From Kitasatospora phosalacinea (GTDB taxonomy: Bacteria; Actinomycetota; Actinomycetes; Streptomycetales; Streptomycetaceae), in contig NZ_BSSA01000002.1 of NCBI RefSeq assembly GCF_030268885.1, positions 62,001 through 126,000 of the forward strand: 64,000 nt of DNA, written 5' to 3'. The stretch's first letter is position 1; each line of letters opens with the position of its first letter. Both the position numbers and the translations under genes were made by a program. Of this stretch, positions 17,134 to 25,258 are shown piece by piece. The notes beneath the pieces were generated by a model. It worked only from the letters and a program-made list of their open reading frames with translations. It had not been told where the DNA came from and searched no databases.

Positions 17134-17376
17134 ATGAGCAGCGACACCGCCCCGGCCGCCGAGCCCGCGCCGGACGCCACCGCCGACGCCGAGACCGGCA
17201 CCGGCGCCGGGGCCGCCGCCCCGGACGACCAGAAGGCCAAGTTCCTGGCCGCCCTGCAGCGCAAGGGCAGCGGCAACCGGAGCACCGGCGGCGGCCCCGG
17301 CGGCGACTCGAAGATCCACGGCACCCACGGCGCGGCGGGCGGCAAGCGCACCTTCCGCCGCAAGAGCGGCGGCTGA
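17134..17376 (+). CDS. DUF5302 family protein
   Basis: An 80-residue protein. The first 30 residues are Ala/Pro/Asp-rich and disordered. The conserved part is [15 protein letters not shown], then a Gly/Ser linker and [20 protein letters not shown] at the C-terminus, the signature of DUF5302, a small basic protein of actinobacteria with unknown function. The start follows CAGGAGG; an upstream in-frame start at 17086 lacks such a site. Confidence 0.85.
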   Translation: MSSDTAPAAEPAPDATADAETGTGAGAAAPDDQKAKFLAALQRKGSGNRSTGGGPGGDSKIHGTHGAAGGKRTFRRKSGG

Positions 17377-17402
17377 GCGCCGTCCGCCCACCCGTCGCAC
17401 CT

Positions 17403-17447
17403 CCGGACGGCCGGTCCCGCGCACGCGGCGCGGGACCGGCCGTCCGG
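17403..17447. terminator. Perfect 20-bp hairpin between convergent genes
   Basis: The arms at 17403-17422 and 17428-17447 pair perfectly with a five-base loop (acgcg). They sit between the DUF5302 gene and the alpha/beta hydrolase gene, which converge, so the hairpin should stop transcription from both sides. Confidence 0.85.
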
Positions 17448-17462
17448 CGTTCCGACCCGCCG

Positions 17463-18365
17463 TCAGGCGGCGGGCACCGCGGGCCCGACCGGCGCCGACG
17501 CCTCCGGCCCGACCGGCAGCGGTTCGGCCAGGAAGGCCAGCACGTTGTCGACCACCGTCGGCTCGGTGAGCACCCGGCGGTGCCCCAGGCCCCGGGTGGT
17601 GACCAGCCGCACCTGCCCCTCGCCGTACGCCGCGCGCAGCAGTTGCGACTGGCGGTACGGGACGACGTCGTCCTCCTCGTCGTGCACCGCCAGGATCGGC
17701 GCGGTGACCAGCTCCGGGCGGCGGGTGGCGTCGAAGCGCCGCCAGACGTCCCCGGCGCCGGGCAGCAGGACCTGCTCGATCCGGCGGACCAGGTCCCGCT
17801 CCAGCCGCTCGTTCAGGCCGGTCACGGCGCTGAACGCCTCGACCAGGTAGCCGAATTCGGCGAGCCCGGCGATCGAGGCGAACCGCCCGACCGGCACGCC
17901 CTCGGCCATCGCCAGGAAGGTGCAGCAGGCCCCGAAGGAGTGCGCCACGGCGGCCTCGAACGGCCCGTACCGCTCGGCGAGCCGGACGATCAGCTCGTGG
18001 TACTCCAGGATCGTGACGGTCCGTCCGCCCGAGTCGCCGTGCCCGGGCGCGTCGAAGGCGAACGGGCTCATCCCGAGGTCCAGCAGCCCCTGCACGTACG
18101 GGGTGAACCGGGACGCCCGGGAGCGCCAGCCGTGCACCAGCAGCACCGGCCGCCGCCCGTCGCCCCAGCGGTAGACCCGCACCCGCTTGCCGTTCACCGA
18201 CAGCTCCTCGGTGACCGCGCGGTCGTGCAGCTCGCGCTCGGCGGGGCGGACCCGGCTGCGGCGGATCGGGTGCCGGAAGAGCTCGAAGGCCACCCGGCCC
18301 GGCGGGGCGGTGGCGACCCGGGAGGTGGCGTTCAGCGCGGTGCGGACGAGAGCGGAAGCGGCCAT
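17463..18365 (-). CDS. Alpha/beta hydrolase
   Basis: A 300-residue hydrolase. The oxyanion region is VLLVHGWRSRASRF, the nucleophile elbow is AVAHSFGACCTFLAMA (Ser of HSFGA; the usual first Gly is Ala), the acid is probably in AVHDEEDDVVPY, and the His is in RGLGHRRVL. The N-terminal 30 residues contain a mildly hydrophobic helix but no clear signal. Natural substrate unknown. It lies downstream of a TetR gene but has its own promoter with an operator-like dyad. Confidence 0.85.
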   Translation of the reverse strand: MAASALVRTALNATSRVATAPPGRVAFELFRHPIRRSRVRPAERELHDRAVTEELSVNGKRVRVYRWGDGRRPVLLVHGWRSRASRFTPYVQGLLDLGMSPFAFDAPGHGDSGGRTVTILEYHELIVRLAERYGPFEAAVAHSFGACCTFLAMAEGVPVGRFASIAGLAEFGYLVEAFSAVTGLNERLERDLVRRIEQVLLPGAGDVWRRFDATRRPELVTAPILAVHDEEDDVVPYRQSQLLRAAYGEGQVRLVTTRGLGHRRVLTEPTVVDNVLAFLAEPLPVGPEASAPVGPAVPAA

Positions 18366-18372
18366 GGGCGGG

Positions 18373-18401
18373 ATATTAGCACGACCGTTCGTACAGTTTT
18401 A
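18373..18401 (-). promoter_or_regulatory. Leaderless promoter with a TetR-type operator
   Basis: On the minus strand TAATAT (18373-18378) lies seven bases before the ATG of the hydrolase gene, so the message is probably leaderless. Between this -10 box and a weak -35 (about 18396-18401) sits ACGAACGGTCGT (18381-18392), with ACGA/TCGT arms. It is a short dyad of the kind bound by TetR/AcrR repressors, and a TetR gene is adjacent. Confidence 0.6.
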
Positions 18402-18453
18402 GGGGCGGCCGCAGAACCCGGCGGTCGGGCGGGAAGGCCCCCGGAGCGGGCGG

Positions 18454-19074
18454 TCAGGCCGGCGGGAAGCCCAGCAGGCGGCGGATCGCGCGCATCGTCC
18501 GGTCGTAGCGGGACGGGTCGTCGTGCAGCACCGCGAGGCTGTTGGCGCTGTCCATCAGGCCGGTCAGCAGCATCGCCAGCTCCTCCGGGTCGGGGCCCGG
18601 CGGCAGTTCGCCGGCCGCCCCGGCCTCCCGGGCCAGGTCGACCACCAGGCCCTCCCACTCCAGCGCCGACCGGGCCAGCGCGTCCCGCACCGGACCGGGC
18701 TGGGCGTCGAACTCGGCCGTCACCGAGTAGAAGAAGCAGCCGCCGTCGAAGACCCGGCCCCGCGAGTACTCCAGCCAGTGCTCGCACAGCGCCAGCAGCC
18801 GGGACGCCCCCGCGGGCCGCTCCAGCGCCGGGGCCACCACCCGGTCGTGGAAGATCCGCCGCGCCGCCCGGACGGTCGCCAGCTGCAGCTCCTCCTTCGA
18901 ACCGAAGCCCGCGAACACGCCGCTCTTGCTCAGCCCCAGGTCCGTCGCCAGCCGCCCGATCGACAGCGCCCCCAGCCCCTCGACCGAGGCGATCTGCACC
19001 GCCCGGCCGAGCACCGCCCGCCGGGTCTCGTTGCCGCGCTGGACCCGGCCGTCGGTGGTGGAGTCGATGACCAC
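18454..19074 (-). CDS. TetR/AcrR family transcriptional regulator
   Basis: A 206-residue repressor. The N-terminal helix-turn-helix is ALSIGRLATDLGLSKSGVFA followed by GFGSKEELQLATV, the standard TetR signature. The C-terminal ligand domain includes LCEHWLEYSRGRVFDGGCFF and LTGLMDSANSLAVLHDD, as in the YcdC/TetR_C group. The GTG start is preceded by GGAGG. The dyad in the promoter of the adjacent hydrolase is its most likely target. Confidence 0.9.
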   Translation of the reverse strand: MVIDSTTDGRVQRGNETRRAVLGRAVQIASVEGLGALSIGRLATDLGLSKSGVFAGFGSKEELQLATVRAARRIFHDRVVAPALERPAGASRLLALCEHWLEYSRGRVFDGGCFFYSVTAEFDAQPGPVRDALARSALEWEGLVVDLAREAGAAGELPPGPDPEELAMLLTGLMDSANSLAVLHDDPSRYDRTMRAIRRLLGFPPA

Positions 19075-19180
19075 GGGAGCACCTCCGGCGGAACGGGTCG
19101 GGACACCCGCCAGGGTACGCCGGGGCCGACGACCGCCGGGGCCCGGCGGTCGTCGGCCGTCAGCCGTCGTCCTTCGGCCG

Positions 19181-19426
19181 TCAGCGCTCGTCGTGCTCGT
19201 CCGGCAGGTACGGGGTCTCGCGCAGGAACAGCGCCCCGCAGGTGTGGCAGTTGTGGTCGGGGTCGACCGTCCAGCGGGCGGCGTCCTGGACGGGCGCGGC
19301 GGCGGCCAGTTCCCGGCCGCACAGCGCGGTGAGGTCCGCGTTGCGGACGATGTGCCAGCTGACCACGGAGTCCGTGGCGCCGGCGGGGTCGGTCTCGGCG
19401 CGCATCTGGTGCATCATGATCACCAT
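19181..19426 (-). CDS. Small cysteine-rich protein, probably zinc-binding
   Basis: An 81-residue protein. VVSWHIVRNADLTALCGREL and HNCHTCGALFLRETPYLP hold one isolated Cys and a CxxC pair, a layout seen in small actinobacterial proteins that begin with a phrase like HxV..TxCGREL. Zinc binding is inferred. Several ATG codons (19426, 19414, 19405) are possible starts and none has a strong ribosome site. Confidence 0.55.
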   Translation of the reverse strand: MVIMMHQMRAETDPAGATDSVVSWHIVRNADLTALCGRELAAAAPVQDAARWTVDPDHNCHTCGALFLRETPYLPDEHDER

Positions 19427-19503
19427 GGTCCGCCGCCCGGACCGCCCCGGCAATTCGCGCGGGGAGCGGCGGCACGGCGGCGCCGCGCCACCGCTCCGCC
19501 CCC

Positions 19504-19902
19504 TCAGCCCTGTGCCGGGGGCTCCGACATCAGCTGGCGGACCTCGATCGGCATGTTCATCGGCTTCCCGTCGTGCCCGGGCGCGGCGGAGATCCGGGCC
19601 GCGATCTCGACCGCCCGGGCCTCGTCCGCGCAGTCGACCAGCCACCAGCCGAACAGGAACTCCTTGCTGCTCGGGAACGGCCCGCCGGTGACGAGCGGTG
19701 CCCCGTCGGTGGCCCGGACGATCCGGGCGGTGTCGGGCATGGCGAGGCCGCGGGCCTCGACCAGCTCGCCGGTGGCGGTCAGGTCGGCCACCGTCCGCCG
19801 CATGTGCGCGACGTGGACGGCCACGGCTTCGGGGCTCCAGGTGGGGATCGGCGGGACGGCGGTGTCGTCCTGGCTGAAGTGCATCTGCAGCACGTACGTC
19901 AC
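19504..19902 (-). CDS. YCII-related domain protein
   Basis: A 132-residue protein of the DGPF/YCII type: MTYVLQMHF at the start (from GTG), MPDTARIVRATDGAPLVTGG with the DGP-like turn, then KEFLFGWWLVDCADEARAVE and AEIAARI-like helix. Such proteins often accompany sigma factors or detoxifying enzymes; the activity here is unknown. GAGGAG precedes the GTG at 19902. Confidence 0.85.
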   Translation of the reverse strand: MTYVLQMHFSQDDTAVPPIPTWSPEAVAVHVAHMRRTVADLTATGELVEARGLAMPDTARIVRATDGAPLVTGGPFPSSKEFLFGWWLVDCADEARAVEIAARISAAPGHDGKPMNMPIEVRQLMSEPPAQG

Positions 19903-20021
19903 GGCGGGGGCTCCTCGTGGTGCGGTTCGGTGTCTTCCGCACCTGGGTCGGAGCCGGGACGCCGTTCTCGACGTCCCGCTGCCGGGCGGCACCCCGCGGT
20001 CCGGCGCGGGTCCGGCGCGGG

Positions 20022-21260
20022 TCAGGTGTTCGGGCGCAGGGCCCGCCAGGCCGCCAGGGTGGCGAGCAGGAGGGCGGTGCCGGAGAGGGAGAAGCCGAGC
20101 CGGGCGTCGACGTGCTGGGAGACGGCGGTGACGACGAGGCCGGTGACGGGGAGGGTGCCGGTCATCGCGCTGCCCCACAGGGACATCACGCGGCCGCGCA
20201 TCTCGGGCGCGGAGCGCAGCTGGGCCAGGGTGTTGGCGGTGGCGATGAACCAGATCGAGGTGAGGCCGACGGCGGCCAGGCCGGGCACGGCGACGTAGGT
20301 GTTCGGCGCCAGGGCGGTGAGCAGGATCGCGGCGCAGGTGGCCAGCGACAGCGTGCGCACCCGGCGCGGGGTGGGTTCCGGCGAGGCCGCGGCGAGCAGG
20401 GCACCGGGCAGGCCGCCGATGCCGAACGCGGCCATCAGCAGGCCGTACCCGCCGCCGCCCCCGTGCAGGGAGTAGCTGACCAGCGGAGGGAGGGTGAGCC
20501 CCATCGCGAAGATCAGGCCGCTGGCGGCGGACATCGGCAGCAGGCCGCGGACGAGCGGGGAGCGCCAGGCGTACGAGAGCCCCTCGCGGGCCTTCGCCCT
20601 GGGCGCCCGGACCCGCTCGCGGCGCGGACCGCCGCCCGCCGGGCGGAGCCTGACCAGGGCGACCATCGGGGCGGTGTAGGAGAGCGTGTTGAAGGCGAAG
20701 CAGAACGCGGGGCCGCTGGTGGCGAGCAGGGCGCCCGCGATGCTGGGGCCGATCACCCGGGAGGCGTTGAGCGCGACCTCCCAGAGCCCGACGGCGCTGG
20801 CCACCGCGCCGGAGCCGACCAGGTCGACCACGAAGACCTGGCGGGCCGGGGAGTCGACGGTGGTGATCAGCCCGGTGCAGGTGGAGAGCGCCAGCAGCAC
20901 CCACAGGTTGAGGCCGCCGAAGGCCGCGATCAGGGCCAGGGCGAGGCTGACGGCCGCCATCAGGCTCTGGGTGACCAGCAGCAGGCGGCGCCGGTCCGCG
21001 CGGTCGACCAGCGCCCCGGCCCACGGGCCGAGGACCAGGGTCGGGCCCCAGGCGCAGGCCGTCTGGACCGTCAACCAGACGGCGTTGTGCGTGAGTTCGA
21101 GGATCGTCCAGGAAGTCGCGACACCCTGCGCGAGGGCGCCGGACGCGGAGGTCAGCTGGCCGTGGAACCAGAGCCGGAAGTCGCGCCCCTGCAGGGCCTG
21201 GCCCATCCGGGACAGCGCGCGACGGGAGGCGGAGGCGGGCTCCGCAGCAGTGGTGGTCAT
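20022..21260 (-). CDS. MFS transporter, EntS/enterobactin-exporter-like group
   Basis: A 412-residue transporter with about twelve hydrophobic segments. The start (QGRDFRLWFHGQLTSASGAL), GPWAGALVDRADRRRLLLVT (motif A, DRxxRR) and VDSPARQVFVVDLVG are typical of the EntS-like MFS_3 group, which exports siderophores or drugs. GGAGGGG precedes the ATG. No neighbouring siderophore genes are seen, so substrate is open. TATGGT near 21286 may be its -10 box. Confidence 0.85.
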   Translation of the reverse strand: MTTTAAEPASASRRALSRMGQALQGRDFRLWFHGQLTSASGALAQGVATSWTILELTHNAVWLTVQTACAWGPTLVLGPWAGALVDRADRRRLLLVTQSLMAAVSLALALIAAFGGLNLWVLLALSTCTGLITTVDSPARQVFVVDLVGSGAVASAVGLWEVALNASRVIGPSIAGALLATSGPAFCFAFNTLSYTAPMVALVRLRPAGGGPRRERVRAPRAKAREGLSYAWRSPLVRGLLPMSAASGLIFAMGLTLPPLVSYSLHGGGGGYGLLMAAFGIGGLPGALLAAASPEPTPRRVRTLSLATCAAILLTALAPNTYVAVPGLAAVGLTSIWFIATANTLAQLRSAPEMRGRVMSLWGSAMTGTLPVTGLVVTAVSQHVDARLGFSLSGTALLLATLAAWRALRPNT

Positions 21261-21363
21261 GGTCCCCTCCGGTGGCTGGTCCAGACCATAACCGGCGGCC
21301 TCGGAGACCCCGCCAGCGAATTTCGGACCGTGAGACGCCCGGGAGGGGGCGGGGCGCGACCGG

Positions 21364-22032
21364 TCAGGAGGCGGTGCGCAGCAGGGCGGCGGCGGGGCGC
21401 GGGGTGAGGAGCTTGTCGAAGCTGACGGTGGCGCCGCGCAGCGGGTGGGTGCGCAGCTGGACGTGGTCGGCCAGGGCGTGGATCAGGAACAGGCCGCGGC
21501 CGCACTCGGCGTCCAGGTCGGGCAGGCCGTCGGGGGCGGACAGCACGGGGCGCAGCACGGGGGGCAGCACGTGGGTGTCGTACGGGGCGGGGCGGTCCGC
21601 GGCGGGGCGGTGCGCGGTGAGCACCCGGGCCGGGACGGAGGCGCGGCCGCGGCGGGTGCGGCAGCGCGGGGCGGGGCGCTCGGCGGCGGGTCGGCGCGGG
21701 GCGGCCGGACGCGGGGCGGGGCGGTCGGCGGGCGGGCGCTCGGCGAGCGGGACGCCGAGGAGGGCGGGGGCGGGCGCGGCCGGACTGGCGTTGGCGACCT
21801 CGATCCGCAGCAGGTCGCCGCTGCGCGAGACGGTGACCTGGAAGGTGTCCCCGGCGGGGGCGGGAGCGGCGTGCTCGACCGCGTTGGCGCAGGCCTCGGT
21901 GAGGGCGAGGCCGAGGTCGAAGGCGACCTGCGGATCGACCCCGGCGGAGTCCATCGCCCCGAGCAGGATGCGGCGGGCGAGCGGCACGCTGGCCGGTTCG
22001 CGCTTGAGGTGCAGAGTCCACCAGATTTCCAC
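21364..22032 (-). CDS. ATP-binding (HATPase) regulator with a low-complexity insert
   Basis: A GTG at 22032 with AGGAGG upstream gives 222 residues; typical SpoIIAB/RsbW-like kinases have about 140. The N-box ALTEACANAVEHAA lies at residues 43-56, and the G1/G2 region DAECGRGLFLIHALADHV at 174-191. Between them the usual short lid is replaced by roughly 85 residues rich in Pro, Arg and Ala with repeats such as RPPADRP, RPAAERP and RPAADRP. The end, GATVSFDKLL, is the last strand. Family members phosphorylate anti-anti-sigma factors or bind sigma factors. Whether the insert allows ATP binding is unknown. Confidence 0.75.
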   Translation of the reverse strand: MEIWWTLHLKREPASVPLARRILLGAMDSAGVDPQVAFDLGLALTEACANAVEHAAPAPAGDTFQVTVSRSGDLLRIEVANASPAAPAPALLGVPLAERPPADRPAPRPAAPRRPAAERPAPRCRTRRGRASVPARVLTAHRPAADRPAPYDTHVLPPVLRPVLSAPDGLPDLDAECGRGLFLIHALADHVQLRTHPLRGATVSFDKLLTPRPAAALLRTAS

Positions 22033-22262
22033 GGGAGATCCCTCCTGGCTGCGGCTCCACATACAACTAGCTATCTCCTCGGCGGTGCACGGCGAACCGT
22101 CCGCACGAGCCAAGCCCGCCCGTTCGGCGGATGGACTGGTCCCGTCGGGTGTGCCGATCAGCGCGCGGACGGGTGAGTGCGCCGGTCGGTTTCTCGCCAT
22201 TCGGGGCCGGTTCACGCCCCTGCCCGGGGGCCGGGTGTAGGCGGTGAGATGATGTCCCGGCC

Positions 22263-23102
22263 ATGACCGTATCCACCGCCGCCGCCCGCCGGGGCGCCGC
22301 CGTGCCCGCCGGACGGGTGCCGGTGGCGGCCTGGGACCTGCGGCTGCTGCGGGCGGTGCCGTTCGCGCTGGTGTGCACGCTGGTCGCGGCCCTCGGGCAC
22401 GCGCGGGCGGGTGGCACGGTGGCGCCGGACGTGCTGCTGCTGGGGTTCGCCGCGGTGTGCGCGGCGGCGGCGCTGGTCGGCGGGCGGGAGCGCTCGCTGC
22501 CGGCGATCGCGGCGGCGCTGGGCGCCGGGCAGCTGGGACTGCACCTGCTGTTCCACTTCCTCGGCGGCGGCCTGGGCGGCGGTGCGCCGATGGCGCACGC
22601 GCAGATGGCGGGGATGGCCGGTTCCGGTCCGGCGGACCCGCTGACGGTGGTCGCCGGTCGGCTGCTGTGCGACGACGCCCCCGGCAACGGGCTGACGGTC
22701 GTCCCGCTGGACACCACGCCGGAGCAGGTGGTGAGCGCCGCGGGCCTGGACCCGCAGGCGCTGGTCGCGGCCGCGGCGCCGCACGCGGCGTCCGGCTGGA
22801 TGGGGCTCACCCCCGGCATGCTGCTGGGCCACCTGGCGGCCGCACTGGTCGCGGGCTGGTGGCTGCGGCGCGGCGAGGCCGCGCTGTGGCGGCTGCTGCG
22901 GACGGCCGCGCTGACCGCCCGGGAGTGGGCGGCCCCGCTGCGCACCGCGGTGGCGCTGCTGACGGCGCTGGTGCTGGGTGCCGAGCGCCCGGCCGCGCCG
23001 CGCCCGACCGGGCGGGCGGAGGACTGGCCGCTGCCGGTGGCGGCGGCGCTGCGGCACAGCCTGCTGCGCAGGGGACCGCCCGCGGTGGCGTTCGCGCGCT
23101 GA
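22263..23102 (+). CDS. Multi-pass membrane protein heading the copper cluster
   Basis: A 279-residue protein with about five hydrophobic segments (VPFALVCTLVAALG, VLLLGFAAVCAAAALV, AIAAALGAGQLGLHLLFHFL, MLLGHLAAALVAGWWL, TAVALLTALVLG). After the third segment comes a loop with PMAHAQMAGMAG, a Met/His pattern often used to bind copper. The position before ycnI, sco, PCuAC and copCD genes supports a role in copper handling, but the family is not recognised. No Shine-Dalgarno is seen; GATGAT a few bases upstream may be the -10 box of a leaderless message. Confidence 0.6.
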   Translation: MTVSTAAARRGAAVPAGRVPVAAWDLRLLRAVPFALVCTLVAALGHARAGGTVAPDVLLLGFAAVCAAAALVGGRERSLPAIAAALGAGQLGLHLLFHFLGGGLGGGAPMAHAQMAGMAGSGPADPLTVVAGRLLCDDAPGNGLTVVPLDTTPEQVVSAAGLDPQALVAAAAPHAASGWMGLTPGMLLGHLAAALVAGWWLRRGEAALWRLLRTAALTAREWAAPLRTAVALLTALVLGAERPAAPRPTGRAEDWPLPVAAALRHSLLRRGPPAVAFAR

Positions 23103-23243
23103 TCGGGTCCGGGGCAGACGCCGGGGCCCGGGCGCGCACCGCTGCCGCCGTGCCCGCGCCGTGAGCGGGCCGGACGAGTCCCCGCACCTCCCCCCGTGCC
23201 GACGCGGCACCGCCGCTCGGCCCCCTTCCTCAGGAGTCCCCTG

Positions 23244-23975
23244 ATGCGTTCGCTTTCCGCCCGTCGTTCCCTCGGCGCGCTCGCGCTGGCCGCGGGCGCC
23301 CTGCTGGCGTCCGCCGTCCCCGCCTCGGCGCACGTGACCGTCCAGTCGAACAGCGCCCAGCAGGGCGGGTACACCGCCGTGGCGTTCCGGGTGCCGAACG
23401 AGAGCGACACCGCCTCCACCGTGAAGGTCGAGGTCAACCTGCCGCTGGACCACCCGATGGCCTCGGTGCGCACCCAGCCCGTCCCCGGCTGGACGGCCGT
23501 GATGGAGAAGTCGAAGCTCGACAAGCCGCTGAGCTCGCACGGCCAGCAGATCACCGAGGCCGTCTCGAAGATCACCTGGACCGCGAACGACGGGACCAGG
23601 ATCGGGCCCGGGCAGTACCAGGACTTCGCGGTCTCGCTCGGCGCGCTGCCGACCGACACCGAGCAGCTGACCTTCAAGGCGCTGCAGACGTACGACAACG
23701 GCGACGTGGTCCGCTGGATCGAGGAGGCCAAGGACGGGCAGCCCGAGCCGTCCAAGCCCGCCCCGACGCTGAAGCTGACCAAGGCGGCTGGCGCGGCCTC
23801 CGCGGCCGCCGACCACCACTCGACGGACTCCTCCGGCACCCAGCAGGCCGCCGCGTCCGACGCAAAGGCCTCCGACGCGACGGCCCGCACCCTGGGCGTG
23901 GTCGGCATCGTGGTCGGCGTGGTCGGCGCGGCGCTCGGCGTGGCCGGGCTGCGCCGCCGCTCCGCGCAGTCCTGA
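23244..23975 (+). CDS. YcnI family (DUF1775) copper-binding membrane protein
   Basis: A 243-residue protein. A Sec signal (SLGALALAAGALLASAVPASA) is followed by mature AHVTVQSN. The histidine right after the cleavage site is the copper ligand of the YcnI family, and the pattern ends with a C-terminal anchor (TLGVVGIVVGVVGAALGVAG). The middle holds the usual DUF1775 motifs GGYTAVAFRVPNESDTASTV and PVPGWTAVMEK. ATG is chosen over an upstream in-frame start because of AGGAG before it. It should hold Cu(II) outside the membrane. Confidence 0.9.
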   Translation: MRSLSARRSLGALALAAGALLASAVPASAHVTVQSNSAQQGGYTAVAFRVPNESDTASTVKVEVNLPLDHPMASVRTQPVPGWTAVMEKSKLDKPLSSHGQQITEAVSKITWTANDGTRIGPGQYQDFAVSLGALPTDTEQLTFKALQTYDNGDVVRWIEEAKDGQPEPSKPAPTLKLTKAAGAASAAADHHSTDSSGTQQAAASDAKASDATARTLGVVGIVVGVVGAALGVAGLRRRSAQS

Positions 23976-23980
23976 ACCAC

Positions 23981-24013
23981 CGCCGGGACGGGGCCGCGCG
24001 CCCCGTCCCGGCG
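23981..24013 (+). terminator. Hairpin terminator after ycnI
   Basis: A perfect 14-bp stem (cgccgggacggggc) with a five-base loop starts six bases after the ycnI stop codon. It separates that gene from the sco operon. Confidence 0.8.
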
Positions 24014-24071
24014 CTCCTCCCCCTTCCGTGGACGTACGCTCCCCCGCACCCCGCACGAACAGGAAAGTCCC

Positions 24072-24752
24072 TTGGCTCCCCTCCACCGCCCCCGCCCCCG
24101 GCTGCTGACCGCCGCCGCCCTCGTCCTCGGCGCCTCGCTGGCGCTGTCCGCCTGCTCCTCCTCCGGTGGCGGCGGGGAGAGCACCGGGGCGGCGAAGGTC
24201 AGCCGGAAGGCGTCGACCAGCCAGTACCAGGGCACCGTGCTCAGCAAGAACTTCGAGAAGCCGGACCTGGTGCTGAACGACACCTCCGGGCAGCCGTACG
24301 ACCTGCGGGCCAGGACCGCGGGCAAGACGGTGCTGCTGTTCTTCGGCTACACCAGCTGCCCGGACGTCTGCCCGACCACGATGGGCGACATCGGCGTCGC
24401 GATGTCGAAGCTGACCGCCGAGGAGCGGGAGAAGCTGGCGGTCGTCTTCGTCTCCACCGACCCGGAGCGGGACACCCCGCAGGTGCTGCGGACCTGGCTG
24501 GACTCGATGGGCAAGGACTTCGTCGGGATGACCGGCGACCTGGCGAAGGTGAAGGCCGCGGCCAGGCCGCTGGGCATCGCGGTCGAGGACCCGGTGGTGG
24601 ACGCCAAGGGCGCGGTCACCTCCACCCACGGCGCGCAGGTGCTGGCGTTCCTGCCCACCGACGACAAGGCGCACCTGCTGTACATGGCGGGCACCTCGAT
24701 CGACGTCTACCGGCACGACCTGGAGCTGATGGCGAACGGGGTGGCGGTGTGA
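24072..24752 (+). CDS. sco: SCO1/SenC/PrrC family copper metallochaperone (lipoprotein)
   Basis: A 226-residue lipoprotein starting at TTG (24072) after AGGAAAG. The lipobox is LALSACSS. The thioredoxin-like domain has FFGYTSCPDVCPTTMGDIG, with the CxxxC copper site, and STHGAQVLAFLP, whose His is the third ligand. SCO proteins deliver copper to the CuA site of cytochrome oxidase and, in Streptomyces, to extracellular copper enzymes. It overlaps the next gene by four bases (GTGA), so the two are translationally coupled. Confidence 0.93.
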   Translation: MAPLHRPRPRLLTAAALVLGASLALSACSSSGGGGESTGAAKVSRKASTSQYQGTVLSKNFEKPDLVLNDTSGQPYDLRARTAGKTVLLFFGYTSCPDVCPTTMGDIGVAMSKLTAEEREKLAVVFVSTDPERDTPQVLRTWLDSMGKDFVGMTGDLAKVKAAARPLGIAVEDPVVDAKGAVTSTHGAQVLAFLPTDDKAHLLYMAGTSIDVYRHDLELMANGVAV

Positions 24753-25228
24753 GCAGCCGATCGTTCCGGCGCTCCGCGCTGCTCGGGGCGGGGCTGGCGG
24801 CCGCGCTCGCGGTCGGCGCGGGCGCGGTGGCGTACCGGTCCGGGGACGACGACGGCGGCGCGCCGCGGCTGACCGTCGCGGACCCGTACATACCGCTGCC
24901 CGCCACGCCCGGCGGGATGGGCGCGGGCTACCTGACCGTCCGCAACAGCGGCGGCGCGGACACCCTGGTCAGCGTGAGCAGCCCGGCCGCCGGGTCGGTG
25001 ACCATGCACCGCTCGACCGACACCTCGATGGAGCCGGTCGACCGGATGGACGTCCCGGCCGGCGGCACCCTCGACCTGTCCCGCGGCGGCGCGCACCTGA
25101 TGATCATGGACTGGACCGCGCAGCCCGCGCTGGGCGACGAGTTGGAGCTGGACCTGCAGTTCGCCAGGGCGGGCCGGGTCGTGGTCAAGGTTCCGGTGAA
25201 GCCGCTGACGTACCGTCCGGGTAGCTGA
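24749..25228 (+). CDS. PCuAC-type copper chaperone
   Basis: A 159-residue protein. One N-terminal hydrophobic segment (LLGAGLAAALAVGAGAVAY) serves as signal or anchor. The copper site follows the PCuAC pattern: PGGMGAGYLTVRN, then VTMHRSTDTSMEPV, and GGAHLMIMDW (HxM pair). PCuAC proteins hand Cu(I) to SCO or directly to CuA. The start overlaps the sco stop, and the CopC-CopD gene follows within a few bases, so they form one operon. Confidence 0.9.
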   Translation: MSSRSFRRSALLGAGLAAALAVGAGAVAYRSGDDDGGAPRLTVADPYIPLPATPGGMGAGYLTVRNSGGADTLVSVSSPAAGSVTMHRSTDTSMEPVDRMDVPAGGTLDLSRGGAHLMIMDWTAQPALGDELELDLQFARAGRVVVKVPVKPLTYRPGS

Positions 25229-25258
25229 TCGGCGATGGCGACGAGGAGAGGCACGCAC

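Noticed and set aside
22200..22262. CsoR copper operator before the copper cluster
   Set aside because: The GC-rich CCCCTGCCCGGGGGCC stretch has some dyad symmetry but does not match a CsoR site well enough to claim.
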